This document shows positions 1 to 13,100 of a stretch of 64,000 nt of DNA, in pieces. Under the pieces are notes generated by a model. It made no database searches, was not told where the DNA came from, and worked only from the letters and a program-made list of their open reading frames with translations. Source of the DNA: Ottelia alismoides (taxonomy: Eukaryota; Streptophyta; Magnoliopsida; Alismatales; Hydrocharitaceae); assembly GCA_037367405.1 (NCBI GenBank), contig JAZKJV010010135.1:238861-302860 (forward strand), in the 5' to 3' direction. The position numbers and the translations under genes were made by a program. Numbering within the stretch: the stretch's first letter is position 1; every line of letters starts with the position of its first letter.

Positions 1-700
1 CTGATGGATCCGGCTCCTTTGAGCCTTCCCTCTCCTTGACGACCCTCGCAAGGTAGAGATACAGTCTGACTATTCCTTGCTTAGATTGTAGTACTCTCCG
101 AGGACTATCTGCGGGAGACTACGACACTCTCTTTACGCTCGGTTCCCACTTCTGACTGTGTCTCCCATCTGCGGAGCACGGAATCGAGTCATCTGATATA
201 CATGATTTGGTCCCATCTTGAGTTGCATATCCGATCTGTGGATCATGGTACCAAGCTGATTAGACTCCTTTGAGTCTGCTCGCCTTGACGGTCCTCGCAA
301 GGTTGAGCTCCTGATATCTGCTATTTCCATTTCTAGTTGGCAGCACGTTCCTCGAGGGTTATCTACGGGACGCTGCCACACTTTCTTGATTTGACGGTCT
401 CTTCTGTTGGTAGCCGATCTGTCGCCTACCAAGACCGTCTCTGGGATCCGTCTGATGGATCAGGCTCCTTTGAGCCCGCTCACCTTGACGACCCTCGCAG
501 GGGTGAGTTTCTGCTCTGATTATTCATTGCCTAGCATGTACTACTCCCCGAGGGTTATCTGTGAGAGGGTACATCAACTTGTAGGTGCTCGGTCTCCTCC
601 CTGGTTGTGTCTCCTGTCTGTTGGAGCACGGAGCCGAGTCTTCTGATTATTCTCTGATTCCGCTCACCTTGAGGACCCTCGCAAGGGTGAGCCACATATT
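1..700 (+). repeat. Degenerate ~190-250 bp pyrimidine-rich tandem repeat
   Basis: Blocks that begin CTCCTTTGAG and run into CTTGACG..CCTCGCAAGG recur near positions 14, 266 and 466, with a diverged version near 652. A companion block, CCGAGG.TATCTG.G.GAG, recurs near 100, 355 and 550. The units are strongly diverged, and the small open frames across them look fortuitous. The block sits upstream of the hairpin array of an Athila-type copy. The complete copy further right lacks it, so it is either a subfamily trait or was lost there. Confidence 0.55.
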
Positions 701-1155
701 ATGCTGTTCGGTGTATTATTGTGACCTTCAGACTATACCCCACCGTGCATCACACAGTCTCATATGCTTTATTCCCAATCAATTTGAGGCTCTGATTGAC
801 TAGGAGGAGTCTGTACTGCTATTTCTTCCTCCATGTCTTATAGTATCGGCTCCGTCCCCTCATGCTGACCTTCTGAGACGATTGATTGATTTCTGCTACC
901 GGCCCGGCCCATATTACTTTCTGATCTGTTGTCCCCGGGAGCTGACACCCACTTGACTGCATATCCGGGTGTCTTTTCACCTTCTGACTGCATCCTCGTA
1001 CTCACAGGGAGACGACGACGAGAGTACGGTATTCAATTGTCAGATATCGTCCTGTACTCCACCAGTTCTTTCACCCCTTGTATATATGTGTACCTTTTTC
1101 ATTCTTTCTCCCTTATGTTTTAGTGTACCCCAGATCTATCGCCATATCTTTGTGT

Positions 1156-1674
1156 CTACACTTAGGACGTACCTTGTCCTAAGTGTAGGGGGATACACAC
1201 TTAGTTATTCTTTCGTCGTTCAGTTTCGTCACTCCTGTTGTTGCCTATACTTAGGGCTATCTCACCCTAAGTATAGGGGGAGTGAGGCGTATATTCTCCA
1301 CAATCTTTTCATCTATCTGTATATACTATCTTTTCTTCTTTTCTTCTTTTCCTTTTCTATCTTTTGTATCTAAATAAAAGGTGTCGCCCCTTTGTGTCAG
1401 TTTTCTGTACTTAGGACGAACTTTGTCCTAAGTATAGGGGGGTGCACCCCTGATGCGTTAATTCTTTGATCTATTTATTCCCACCCTTGACCCTCCCTGC
1501 TTTGTGTACAGTCTGCTATACTTAGGATTACTTGATCCTAAGTATAGGGGGGACGGTCAACTTCTATTTCCTTCGTCTCTTATTCATATATTCTTTAGAC
1601 TTGTCTATACTCAGTACGAGTTATGTCTTCTCTTTTCTTTTCGATCTATGAGGACATATCTCAAGCTAAGTATA
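1156..1674 (+). repeat. Five hairpins each followed by a polypurine tract
   Basis: Hairpins lie at 1156-1188, 1245-1276, 1405-1437, 1516-1547 and 1605-1674. Three have perfect 12-13 bp stems (for example CTACACTTAGGAC with GTCCTAAGTGTAG), one has a single G-T wobble, and the fifth is longer and interrupted. Each 3' arm runs straight into GGGG to GGGGGG, copying the sequence that abuts the LTR at 17653. The stem at 1156 uses C-G where its sisters use T-A, a paired change. Confidence 0.85.
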
Positions 1675-3624
1675 GGGGGGTTGTATATACTATGTATATA
1701 CTATAACCATAACTCATACTTTTGTAATAATATGACTAATAATTCTTTAAAATTCATTAAAACCCTTAATAAAAAAATGTGATTATTCCTCAAATTCTTT
1801 TTGTATATACTGATTAATAAATCAGGTGAAAATATTTTTTGCAAAATGTTTGAAAAATAGTTTGAAAATCCTTGTGAACATTTATTGAAAACTATTTTGA
1901 AAATGTTTTGTTACATGTTTTCAACCTGTGTAAAAATGTGTGGTTTGTAAGAATTTCTTTTCTTTGTGTGAAATAAAATGTTTGAAAAATGATTTGCAAA
2001 TGGTTTGAAAAATGGTTGCAAAAATATTTTGAAAAATCAATATATATTGTTTTGTCACCTTTATTCTATCATTTTGGCCTCAAAAACCACAACAAATGCA
2101 TATAAATAACATTAAACTGTATATAATAGCATTCATGATTCATTGTATTAATTCCACGTTAAATAAGGTTTTAATGCCAAAATTATAGAATAAAGAGGAG
2201 AAAAGAAAAAGGAATAAAATATTGTAAATATTTTATGACCCAAACCCCGAGACCAAGGCCAGCATGGTGTTGGTCGACAAGGAATAAAGTAGGGGGAGAT
2301 AAGGGCCAGTGTACAATAAATACCTCATTTATTAATTCATTCATTTATGCATTTTTGGCACCTATTTTGTACATACTTATTTCTTCATCAAATAAAGAAA
2401 CTTTGTACATGAAAGTTGTAGATAATAATGTAAATAAAAATACAAAATTGAGTTTGTGCAAAAATAATACCCAGTGTACATTTTATACACAGAATAAAAA
2501 GCCAAAATCTCAACTTCACAGACCCATATCTTGCAAATAAAAACTCCAAATCACCCAAACTCACCTTTAATTGTATATAGCATTCCATAAACTATTTTAT
2601 AAAATTGGTTTCATAATTTTTGGAGTCCATATGCAGAAGTTAGGTTTTCGGCCCTCCTTGTATATAGGACTGATTAAAATATGCATTTTATTCAATATTC
2701 ATTATTTGTATAAATTCATATTTTTAGAATTTTGTAAATAATGTATATAATGCATACATATAAGAAAAGTTAAAGAAAACCAAAATTAATTTGTAAAATA
2801 AAATAAGTCTACAAATTCATAGAAAAAATACCTATGATATATACCTATATATAAATAAAAGGGATTGTATTCCTTGATTCTTTTATTCTTTTATATTTTT
2901 ATAATAATGTATATATTATACATAACTCATTAAAAATGTAAATCCAAAATAAAAATCAAGAAAATATATTTAATAAATTAAGTATACAAAATACATAGGT
3001 AAAACACCTATAAGGACAACTACATACACTTAGACCTATTTATTTAAAAATATAAATAAACTCATAAAAATAAAAAAAACCTTTATACTCACAAAAATAA
3101 ATTATAAATTTATAAAATAAACCAATAAAATAATAAAAGAAAATAAACAAATTAAAAATAAAATACATCAAAATACATGTAAATACATACATCTACACAT
3201 TATTCAAATAAAACTATAATAAAACACCTCGAAAAATTCAATAAAAATCATAAATAAATACTAGACGAAATAATCCACATTTTTTATTTTATAAGAAAAA
3301 AAATAATAAAATCATTTAGGGTGTCAAATAAATCAATCTCTAATCAGGTCTTCTATTTTGTCTCGTAGCGGTCGACGTGGACCAATCGCAGGCCGGCCTT
3401 CGTTGACCTCTGGTCAACTGTCCCATCCAAAGGACTGCGCCTCTGGACTGTCCATTCCCCCGATTTCATGCATTTTTCCCGGGCACACCATCCATCAATC
3501 GACGATGCTTCCTTCACAAGAATTGTTCCCTAATCTTCCATGATGCCCGCCAAAATCATAGATCAATTGGATATTCATTGGAGCAACCAATAATCGCCGG
3601 TCAATAAGGCTAGTCGCCAATGTT

Positions 3625-3632
3625 TATAAATA
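3625..3632 (+). promoter_or_regulatory. TATA box of left LTR
   Basis: TATAAATA lies at the change from AT-rich U3 to GC-richer sequence and is conserved at 19237 in the right LTR. It is the likely core promoter for the genomic transcript. Confidence 0.6.
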
Positions 3633-4756
3633 ACAAGCTCCGCCTCCTTCCTCGAATTTGGCCACTTTTATTCCAACCTAAAGCCTAGATCTTGCTCCTG
3701 GATTGTTCCTCGTGACAGGGGGAGTAACCCAGCACCTTGACTCGGCCGGAGGAAGGAGATTTTTGTCGTGGCAGAGCTCCGGCGTCCGCCCTGCTCCCTG
3801 GAGGCCCCCAGGTATAAGAGCTGCCCTTTTAGGTGTTTTTAGTTAGCTATTAATGTTAGTGTTTCATTCCAGTAGTTAGGTTAGTTGTTAGTTAATTCCC
3901 TTAGCTAGAAAACCCGAATTCGAAGTTCGCCGGAGTTTGGCTCCGGCGACTTCTCCACCGTTGTTCCGACTATCTCTGACTGCCCCGAGCATCCCATCTC
4001 GCTTCCCATCGCCTTCTCCATCGTTTCATCACCTCAGATCAACCCAGGGCCATAGGTCTTGGCGAATCGGGGCTCCACCTCTGCCGTTCACCGGAGCCCC
4101 TCCGCCCACCTTCATTTTTGCGTTGCAGCTTCCAAACCCCGGGTCGAGGAGCATCGCCTCGAGCCCCTCTTCCTTTCTGTGCAGGTTAGGTGTACTACAT
4201 CTCGCCAGGAGACGAATCCCAAGCGAGCGGAGGTACCTGGAGCTCCGCTTCTTCATCGAGCTCGTGGCGCCGCTCCAGGGCCCCTCCGTTCGATTAGACA
4301 CCTCCAACAGCTAGATAGCCCTGCCAGGAAGCTATTTGGACCATCAGATGCCCGAGGGAGCGCCGGACAAGCGAGCAGCACCGGATCGAAGGTCAGGGAA
4401 GAGGGAGTTCTTCCCTGTTCTTCATGCCTTCGTCTTCACCGTCCAATCGCGGTCCCAGCCCAGATCGAATCAGCACCGTCAGATGGAGCATCGCATCCAC
4501 CGTCAGATCGGCTTGGCTGGTCTAATCTCAGCCTCCCATCGGCGAAGCGTCATCGGGAGAGGAGGTGGCGATGCGTGGCAAGTGAAGAGCGCTGCGCCGT
4601 TGGATGCCACGCCTTGTTTAGGGGTAAATTTCACATTCAGCCCCCTCACTTTTTGTATTTATTATTTAATGCCAAAAATAAAAGTTTCAGTTGTAAATAA
4701 AATGTATATTTTGCAGAAGGACCCCCAATGTTTTAAGATTTGCACTTTAGTCCTTC

Positions 4757-4789
4757 CGCGCCTCACGTGCAGCAACCACGTGAGGCGCG
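4757..4789. other. Perfect 13-bp palindrome with two G-boxes, left LTR
   Basis: The arms CGCGCCTCACGTG and CACGTGAGGCGCG flank a 7-base loop, so each arm carries CACGTG, the core of plant bZIP and bHLH sites. It is identical in the right LTR and partly conserved in the solo LTR at 46219. Confidence 0.6.
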
Positions 4790-6159
4790 TGAATTTTTGC
4801 ATTTAAACCCCGCCGGGTTCTTGTAATTATTAAATGGTCCTGAAAATAAAAATTAAAGTGTATTTTTATTGTGATTTTTGCATATATGCCCCTGTGAACT
4901 ATTTTATTTGCAAAAATACCCCTGCCAGGCCATTTAATTTTTGAATGCTTTGTCTATTTATTTTGTGCTCCATATTAAATCGAAAAGTTTTGTAAAAATA
5001 GACTTAAGCTCCTGTTTGGTTGTGCTTGAACGCCATATTTTTAGTTCTGCATTTTGTTGCATTTTTGCATTTATTAAAAATAAAAAACATGTCCTTTATT
5101 CCCTGTCTAACTTATAAAATCCCAAAAAATATGAAAATGCCTTGAAAAATTCCAAAAAAAATTACCTATGGTGTATTTTGACCTATTCTAGTGTCAGTCC
5201 AAAAATCCCTAAAAATCTCAAAAGGAAAACCTTAAAAATTCAAAAATACCCAAAAACTTCAAAAAATATAAAAAATCAAAGAAAAATCAGAAAAATATAA
5301 ACTCAGGCCCTATTCATGCTATATTTTATTATCTTTATTAGAAAAATAGTGTGGAAAATTTTTGAGGCTGATAGCTATTTTTAATGTCAATTTTTGTGAC
5401 AACCAGTACCTAGTCCACTGTTTGCTATTATTTAGCTATTTAAAAATACTAAAAATATTTGCAAAAATACCCAAAAATCATAAAAACGGTAAAAAACCAT
5501 GAAAATCCCAAAAAAGACCTTAGCCCTGAATTTTTGACTATTTTTGAGTATTTTTGTAAAATATTATAGTACCCCTTTTATGTATACATATGTATTTCCA
5601 AAAAAAAAAGAAAAATAATATATATATCTAATTAATTGTATTTATATATCTATTTATTAATCCTAATATATATATATATAATATATAAATATATATGTAC
5701 ATCTTTTATTATACTCATAGACACCTATATATATTATATGTATTATAAGCTACATACTAACCCTTTATGGGTATATATATATAATTAATATATTTATATT
5801 ATATGTATATTGATATATACTACTTAATTATTATATTAAAAAAAAGAGAGAAAAAAAGAAAAAAAATAAATATTTTAAAATTCAAAACCCACTTCACACA
5901 CAAGGATGACTCTGAGATACATGTAGGCTACTGCATTTTTGTATTGCTCTCTGTGGTTCGACCTCTACATGCTTGTCACTGTACATTTTATGGTAGAGTC
6001 AATAAAGATTAATTCACATTTATTTTGAGCTTGATTGTTGTATTCTTTGGATTGTGGGTTAATTGCTGATCAACCCGGGTGTTCTATGAGTGGTCGCCTC
6101 AGCGACAACACTTTCATATTTTTCATGGTGACCCTCGTGGATCACCTGCGATTATCAGA

Positions 6160-6177
6160 TGGCGCCGTTGCCGGGGA
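6160..6177 (+). other. Primer-binding site, tRNA-Asp
   Basis: TGGCGCCGTTGCCGGGGA is complementary to the 3' end of plant tRNA-Asp, ending in CCA. It starts two bases after the LTR. This primer is typical of Athila elements. Confidence 0.9.
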
Positions 6178-8510
6178 GCAATGAGCATAGCCTAATTTAT
6201 TTTGTCATTCTTGTATAAAATTTTTTTTGATTCATCATTCATTTTTATGAGCAGCCATTTTTATTGCTACTAATCACCATGCTTCATTTATTCATTCATT
6301 GTGATTCTTTTATCTGCTCTATTTGATTAACTGAGCTATTCTAATGCAATCTTCTTCGTGACTTTGATGCGAGGGTCCGCCACGTGAGGATGGCTTCTTA
6401 GGAGGCCAAGGCAGCCGAGCTTGGAGGAGGATGGCCTTCTCTTCTTATGACCATCTGGAGAGTGCACCAAAGAAGCAAGGAGATGTGCATTAGATAGGCT
6501 AGACACTTAGGAGTATTTATTTTGTAATTTATGGTGAGAGAGAGACATTTTTGGCATGTAATTAAACAGGACTCTACTCTTCACAATGAGGTCCAGTGCC
6601 CGGGTGATTGTTCACCTGGGGGCCTCATCGCGGCTTTTCGAGTTTTTATCGCCTTCTTTTATTTTGTTTTCCGAAGTTTTGAGCTTTCCGCCTTTCTTTT
6701 ACTTTGTTTTGTGTGCTTGGAGCCCCTAGATATAGGTTGCTTGACTCGGTAGCTAGGTCCAAACATTAATAAGAATGCATGTTCCTATAGTCTACTTCGC
6801 TTGGATCTAGTCAAACTTAAACAAGCCGTTCATTTATCTCTTAGCCCTTGTGCCGCAGCGAGCCCTGTAAAGCGCTTTCTCCTAAGCTCAAGTGTGTTGA
6901 GTACAGAGGAGGGGTGAGCCAAGATCGGACCCTTCGGGCTAGAGATGAATGCGCGACTTATGGTTCTTCACGTTAATAGCAGCTTATGTTTAGGACGATT
7001 TTGTGCCTTGCATACCGACATGTAGATAGGTTTAAAAATTCTGTTTTGCATACCACATGGAGAGAGCTGGGATGCACTGTAAGTCTTCTAACTCAGCATG
7101 CATCATTCGGTTCAATGGTGAGATTTCCATCATGGAACCACTTGCACGGCTTTTCCGCTATCTCCCTCTGATTTTGAGCACCTAGGACTTAAATGAAAAT
7201 CTACAAAAACGTTAGGCGCTGGTATGAAACAGATCCAAAAAAAGTGAAAACCAAAAAAAATAAAACAAGGGGACTGCTAAATAAACTTTGACCTTAATTA
7301 AAATTTGTAATGGACTATCATTGTACCGGGTTCATAAAGCCCTCATTGTTTTCAGGTACCTTGGAGGGGGACCAAAACCCTACTCCCTTGAGCGAGTGCG
7401 ACCCCTAAGGATTAAAGCCCAAAACCCAGTCTGCGACTGCCTTGTGTATCGCCTGGATTTCCGAAGTAATGGCGCTTCTATCGTACGTAGGCGAGTAGGA
7501 CTTGGTCACCAATGGTGACTCTCTGTTGTGAGAGCATCGACCCTGTCCGAAGTATTGAGCATAGGCCAAGCCTTCACGGGGGTGTCTGTCTCATTATCCT
7601 GCGTCCGAGTAGGTTCTTGCACGCTCACGGGTGATTCCGTTGCGAGCGAGAATCGAAGTATTGGTTTCGCCTATCGGCTTCCTCTCTCTTTTCTTTGGCT
7701 GAGTAGGGATCCAGGAAGGGTTACAACGACTCCAAAAAGTACAGACTATAGGTTACACAGGAGGAGGACAAGTACGGGATACTCTTCCGGCAGTACTCTC
7801 TCTCCTATAGGGTAGCGTACTAAGGACTTGTTATAAGATATGCCTGAAAAATCACAACTCTAAAAATGAAAAGATAATAAATAGCCGAGCTTTCACGGCT
7901 TCACATGGCTTGAGTTGGTGAACCCGATTTTGTATTGTGTTTGAATGAATCTAGATTAAGGTTCAAAGATCAAGTCCCGCGCATTTGCGTACATTTTGTT
8001 GTTTTTCCCTTTGACCACCCCGCTCAACCGAGCCTTTCTACTGTTTTATACTCCTTTTATTCCTCGTTGACCATCGTATCATTCTTCCAACAATCCGACA
8101 TTCTCTTGCTTCGCGAAGTTGATCCATGGATGGTTTCGTCGGGACCATGCCGACACCTACATCGATTCCATAGACTCAACTTCGCCAATAATTTCGAGGC
8201 GATTCCCGAGAACCCGATCCGGACTTTGCAGACCGATCTCCAGACTCCTCGTTTTCTACCCTTCTCTTGGCCACCCAATAAACTGGGATCACTTTTGTCT
8301 CGCTTTCGCTGTTGTGAACGGGAGTCGATTACAGTCTACATCCCTTTCCCATTCACAACATGTTGAGGTTGACATGAATTCCAGCTTAATCACGGCAGCT
8401 GAACATTAATTGCAAGTGATCTGATTCGGACCATCTCATTATGCAGATAGAAGACAGTGCGAGCCCTGGAGACTACTCCGGTGTTCATTTCGTTTGACTC
8501 AGACCCTGAC
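6178..8510 (+). other. Retrotransposon 5' leader, no gene seen
   Basis: This 2.3 kb lies between the primer site and gag. It has only short open frames without recognisable domains. Long leaders before gag are usual in Athila elements. It should hold the packaging signal, but I cannot point to one. Confidence 0.6.
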
Positions 8511-10129
8511 ATGGCGCCAAGAGGAAAGGGCAAGGGTCAGCAGCCACCACCAGAGGGACAGGTGCCAGATCAGAACCAAGTCAATGCACAGTTGCTGGCA
8601 TCTATCCAGGCCATACAGCAGCAGCTGACCGAGCAGACCCTGACACAGACCGCGTTCCAGGATATGTTGAATGACATGATGAACCGTGACGATGGAGGAG
8701 GAGGCAGAGGCAGAGGAGGCCGGGGAGGAGGAGGTGGAGGTGGAGGTGGTGATACCCTTGATGATGACCTTGAATTACCACCACCGAAGCCGACACTAAA
8801 AGAAACATACAATCCGGGAGACAGCCAGATGACCGAGTGGATTCTCATTCCACCAGTACACGCTCACTTTGAGCTGAAGCCCATTTCATAGCCCTTCTCC
8901 CTGCCTTTCATGGTAACACCAATGAAGAGCCGTACATTCACCTGCAGCAGTTCTCCCGCATTTGCCGCACCACCCACTATCCGAATGTCCTCCTGGACAT
9001 TGTCAAGATGATGGCTTTCCCCTTCAGTCTACAGGACAAGGCCCTCTATTGGGTCAATCATTTGGGAAAGGTCGTGACGACCTGGGAGGAGTTAAAGTCC
9101 GCCTTCCTGCACAAATACTACCCTCTTGGTCGGCTCAACCAGATGCGAGCTCGTATCAGTAATTTCACCCAAGGACCCCACGAGTCTATACATGAAGCTT
9201 GGGAGAGATTCACTGATCTGCAGGAGAAGTGTCCCCATCATGATATCCCGAAGACCAGCTTGGTCCAACATTTATTTGGGGGACTGAATATCGAAAGCCA
9301 ACGGCTCGTGGACGCAGCATGTAGGGGCTCCCATTTCAACAAGGATGAAGATGTTGTCTGGCAGATTTTTGAGGAAATGGCCGAAGGAGAGGCCACCCTC
9401 TCTTCATCCAAGGCATACCAGAAGCAGCCCCAGATCCTCCAGAAACAAGTTCACATGGCTGCATCCAAGGAAGCAGAGAGAGATGAGAGCTCCAACCTCA
9501 GCATCATCGGGGGCCATCTCTCGAAAGTAGATATCATTGAGAAGCGATCACAGGACCTCGAGAAACTCGCTGTGATCGAGAAGAGGACCCAGAACCTGGA
9601 TAAGCTAGATCAGATCAACAAGTACCTCGAACTGTTGGTCGGCACGATCAATTCTGTCCAGTCGGCTACACCATCAGACGCTCCCGCTGAGAAGAAGGAC
9701 GAGCAGCAACCGCAGCATCAGCCTCAGCCGAGCCAGCAGCCACCGGCAGTCCAGCACGTGTACTACGTGCAGGCGCCCGATCAGGGCCCGCCGCAGCAGC
9801 AGATGGTCGTATACCAGCCAGAGTTCCTTTCTATTCCTGATCCAGTCTTCCCACCACCACCCCTGATCCAAGAAGTCAATGGGGTATGGAGTAATGATGC
9901 ACTGCCAACCCGTCCTCAGGGACAACCCCAGGGTCAGCAATTTGCCAACCGGCAGTACCACCAACCTCAGGGTGGTTGTTTTGGTCAAACCTCTCAGCCT
10001 CACCAGCAACACCAGCAGCCTCCCCAATTTACACATCAGTGGAGGCAGAATTTTCCTTATCAGCAGCAGCCACAGTACCGCTACTCACAGCCTTTTCACC
10101 AGTACACCCCCTCTCCGCAATATCAGTAG
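8511..10129 (+). pseudogene. gag, frameshifted
   Basis: Gag is the RNA-packaging capsid protein. The chosen start is the ATG at 8511 (MAPRGKGKG). A Q-rich segment and a run of glycines and arginines follow. The first frame stops at 8889-8891, and the homologous reading continues one frame over from about 8881, so one base was probably lost. The second frame covers the gag domain around 8882-9400 (ALYWVNHL, FLHKYYPLGR, SIHEAWERF, LVQHLFGGL), then a helical stretch and a Q/P-rich tail. It ends at TAG 10127-10129, after which the same frame stays open into pol. That TAG replaces what looks like one of a series of glutamine codons. No zinc knuckle was seen. Confidence 0.88.
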
Positions 10130-13100
10130 TATCCTCCTCCGTCTTACCAACAACTTCAACTTACTGCACCACCGCAGCTTCACCACCAGCAACAACCTCC
10201 CCACCCATCTAGCCAACAGCAGCGTGGTCTGCACGTTGAATCTTCTGATGTGTCCCCTGCAAATCCCACCATGGAGTGTCTAGCCCAGCTTGTTAAAGGG
10301 CTAGCGGAGATGACAAAACGGCTTGATGACCTGACCGCCACCCGAACCACTATTCCGGCACAGGTCGAAGCCAACCCCAACAACTTTAAGAAGAAAGAGC
10401 GGGTAGAATGTAATGTCCAGTCCGTGTCTGATAATGATATTACTGTTTGTTCTAATGCTGTTACTCTCAGGAGCGGTAGGGCCTTGCCTCCGCCTGCTAC
10501 TACCAGTGGGGTGAATAAAGAAACAGGTGGATCATCATCTTCCGCATCAGCCGTGCCAGCTCCAGGGGCGGGTGAGGAGGAAGAAGAAGGAGAAGCCAGT
10601 CCAGCCGTCGTGCCGTGTCAGCAGCAACTCCAGCCAAAAATACAAAAAAATCAGCAAAAGCAAAAACACCAAAAAGAAGCTTGTAGCAGAAGCGAAGCCG
10701 CGCCAGCCTTGGAGGAGCCGCCAGCAGCAGCCGATCCCTCGCCAGCCGATGGAGCCAACGCTACTCTTTTTGATCGCCCCGCAGCACCTGCATTTTCAGA
10801 TTTAGCTTGTACTCCTTTTTGTAGTCCGGATGTACAACATTCTGTGGGCAATGATTTTGATGTAAATAAGAACTCTCATTTCCCTTCCAGTGGTGTAAAT
10901 ATTCCTTTTCCGCATGCAATACAAAAATCCAAAAAAAATGCAAAACGAAAAAAAGCATTGTCTGATCCAGGTGTTGTGGATATTTTGGATAAATTGACTG
11001 TTGAGATTCCCTTGTTGAAGGTCGTGGAATACATGCCAGCTGTAAAGAAAGGACTGAAAGAGGCATGTACTAACAGGCGTCGCCCAGCGCAAGACAACAG
11101 ACGCCGAGAAGTAGAAAAGCACGTTCTATCCATGGCCACAGTTGCAGCTATCAGCAACCTCCCCCAGAAGAAGCATGATACAGGAGCACCTCTGATCAGT
11201 TGTGTGATTTTTGACCAGGTCTTCGAGCGTACTCTTCTTGACAGTGGTTCTTCCATCAACCTTCTGCCCTCATCCATAATGCAAGAACTCGGGCTGGGAC
11301 CGCTCAAGCAGACACGCATGATCCTTCAGTTCGCTGACCGATCCGTCAAGCGGCCCCGAGGTCTGTTGGAAGACGTGATAGTTACCGTGCAGGAGATGAA
11401 ATTCCCAGCTGACTTTGTAGTCCTTGATATGGACTCACCTGCACCCCTGCTCCAGACCCCTATCATCCTTGGCAGACCATTCCTCCGTACTTCAGGTGCC
11501 GTGGTTGATTACGGGTCTGCGAAGATCACTTTCAGCTCGAACACCCACCAAATCACGATAAACATGAACAAAGCGCAGAGTGCCACAACTGATGAGAGCC
11601 AGGCAGCCTCAGAAGCAGACTGTGATTTCATCGCAGAGATCAGAGATTCAGAGTTATCATTGGACGATTCATGGACCCGAGAAATCCTCACTCTTGAGGA
11701 GGACTCGGAAAGCACAGTCAGCATATGCTCCGATGATTCTTGGGAGACAGATTCTCAGATGCAGGCGCATCTTCTTGAGCATTCACTCCAGACCGAACAT
11801 GATCATCTTAGCGCAGAACCGTTCGGTGCATCACCGGGATCTCAACAGGATGATGAGGATGGTAGCAGCCTCAAAGTACATCCCACCACCAGCATGGTAT
11901 CTGAAGTGACAGATAAAGTGGACAGATCAAAGCCAGAACTCAAGCCACTTCCTGCAGGCCTGAAGTATGCTTTCCTTGCGGGTGAAGAGCAAATGTATCC
12001 GGTCATCATCAGCAGCAGGCTGAATCCGGATCAGGAATCTCGACTTCTCGAGGTTCTAGAAAAGAACCGCAAGGCACTTGGTTGGAGCGTATCAGATCTC
12101 CAAGGGATAAATCCAGCTCTGTGTTCGCATCATATCTATCTAGAAGAAGATGCCAAGCCGTCTCGCAAATTTCAGAGAAGGCTGAACCCTAACCTTCGGG
12201 ACGTCATTATGAAAGAAATCACGAAATGGTGTGACGCAGGCTTCATCTATCCCATCTCCGATTCAAAATGGGTAAGCCCACTGCATGTAGTTCCCAAGAA
12301 ATCTAGGCTTACCGTGGTTACAAATGATAAAGGAGAGGAAATTTCTACTCGGGTACCAACCTCGTGGCGGGTGTGTGTTGACTACCGCCGGCTTAATGCA
12401 GCAACCAAGAAGGACCACTTCCCCTTGCCATTCATTGATCAAGTTCTGAAGAGATTAGCAGGCAAGGAGTTCTTCTACTTCCTGGATGGGTACTCCGGGT
12501 ACAACCAAGTGGCGATCGCCCCTGAGGATCAAGAGAAGACTACCTTCACTTGCCCGTTCGACACCTACGCCTTCAAGAGGATGCCCTTTGGATTGTGTAA
12601 TGCACCTGCAACCTTTCAAAGATGCATGCTAGCAGTCTTCGCCGAGATGGTAGGCAGTTTTCTTGAGGTGTTCATGGACGATTTCTCTGTCTACGGTGAT
12701 AGTTTCGATTCTTGTCTTGAGCACCTAGACAGAGTGCTTCAGAAATGCCGTGAAGTCAATCTAGTGCTCTCATGGGAAAAGAGCCACTTTATGGTCACTG
12801 AAGGTATTGTGCTGGGCCATGTCGTTTCCAAACGTGGCATGGAAGTCGACCCATCAAAGGTGGATGTTATTTCAAATCTTCAGCCACCTCAGTCAGTGAA
12901 GAATGTGTGGTCATTCCTGGGGCATGTGGGATTTTACAGACGATTCATCAAGGATTTCAGCCGCATCGCCCGACCTCTGACAGAACTTTTGTGCAGGGAA
13001 ACCGAGTTCATTGTCGATCAGCCAGTTCTCCTTGCTTTCAATCAATTGAAGGAGCTTATCACTCAGGCTCCAATCTTGCAGCCTCCTGACTGGACTCTTC

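Larger units (their letters stand above)
1..2054 (+). mobile_element. 3' internal fragment of an upstream Athila-type copy
   Basis: This stretch matches the 3' internal region of the complete copy (about 14900-16000) in the same orientation. It has the same pyrimidine-rich lead-in, hairpins followed by TATAGGGGG, and an AT-rich spacer full of TTTGAAAAAT-like words. It joins directly to the left LTR. The last ~1.6 kb of internal sequence, the terminal polypurine tract and the first 18 bases of the LTR are missing, consistent with one deletion. The result is a tandem element in which the LTR at 2055-6157 was shared by two internal regions. No protein-coding part of this copy lies in the window. 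Confidence 0.75.
2055..6157 (+). repeat. Left LTR, missing its first 18 bases
   Basis: It is co-linear with the right LTR and ends in ATTATCA two bases before the primer site. The right LTR starts TGATGGATCTCC; here that start is replaced by AT-rich sequence of the upstream copy. It holds a TATA box at 3625, a G-box palindrome at 4757 and a long AT-rich 3' third. Confidence 0.92.

Noticed and set aside
10761..11319. Long minus-strand frames opposite pol (10761-11319)
   Set aside because: Shadows of the plus-strand pol reading, which has clear protease homology.
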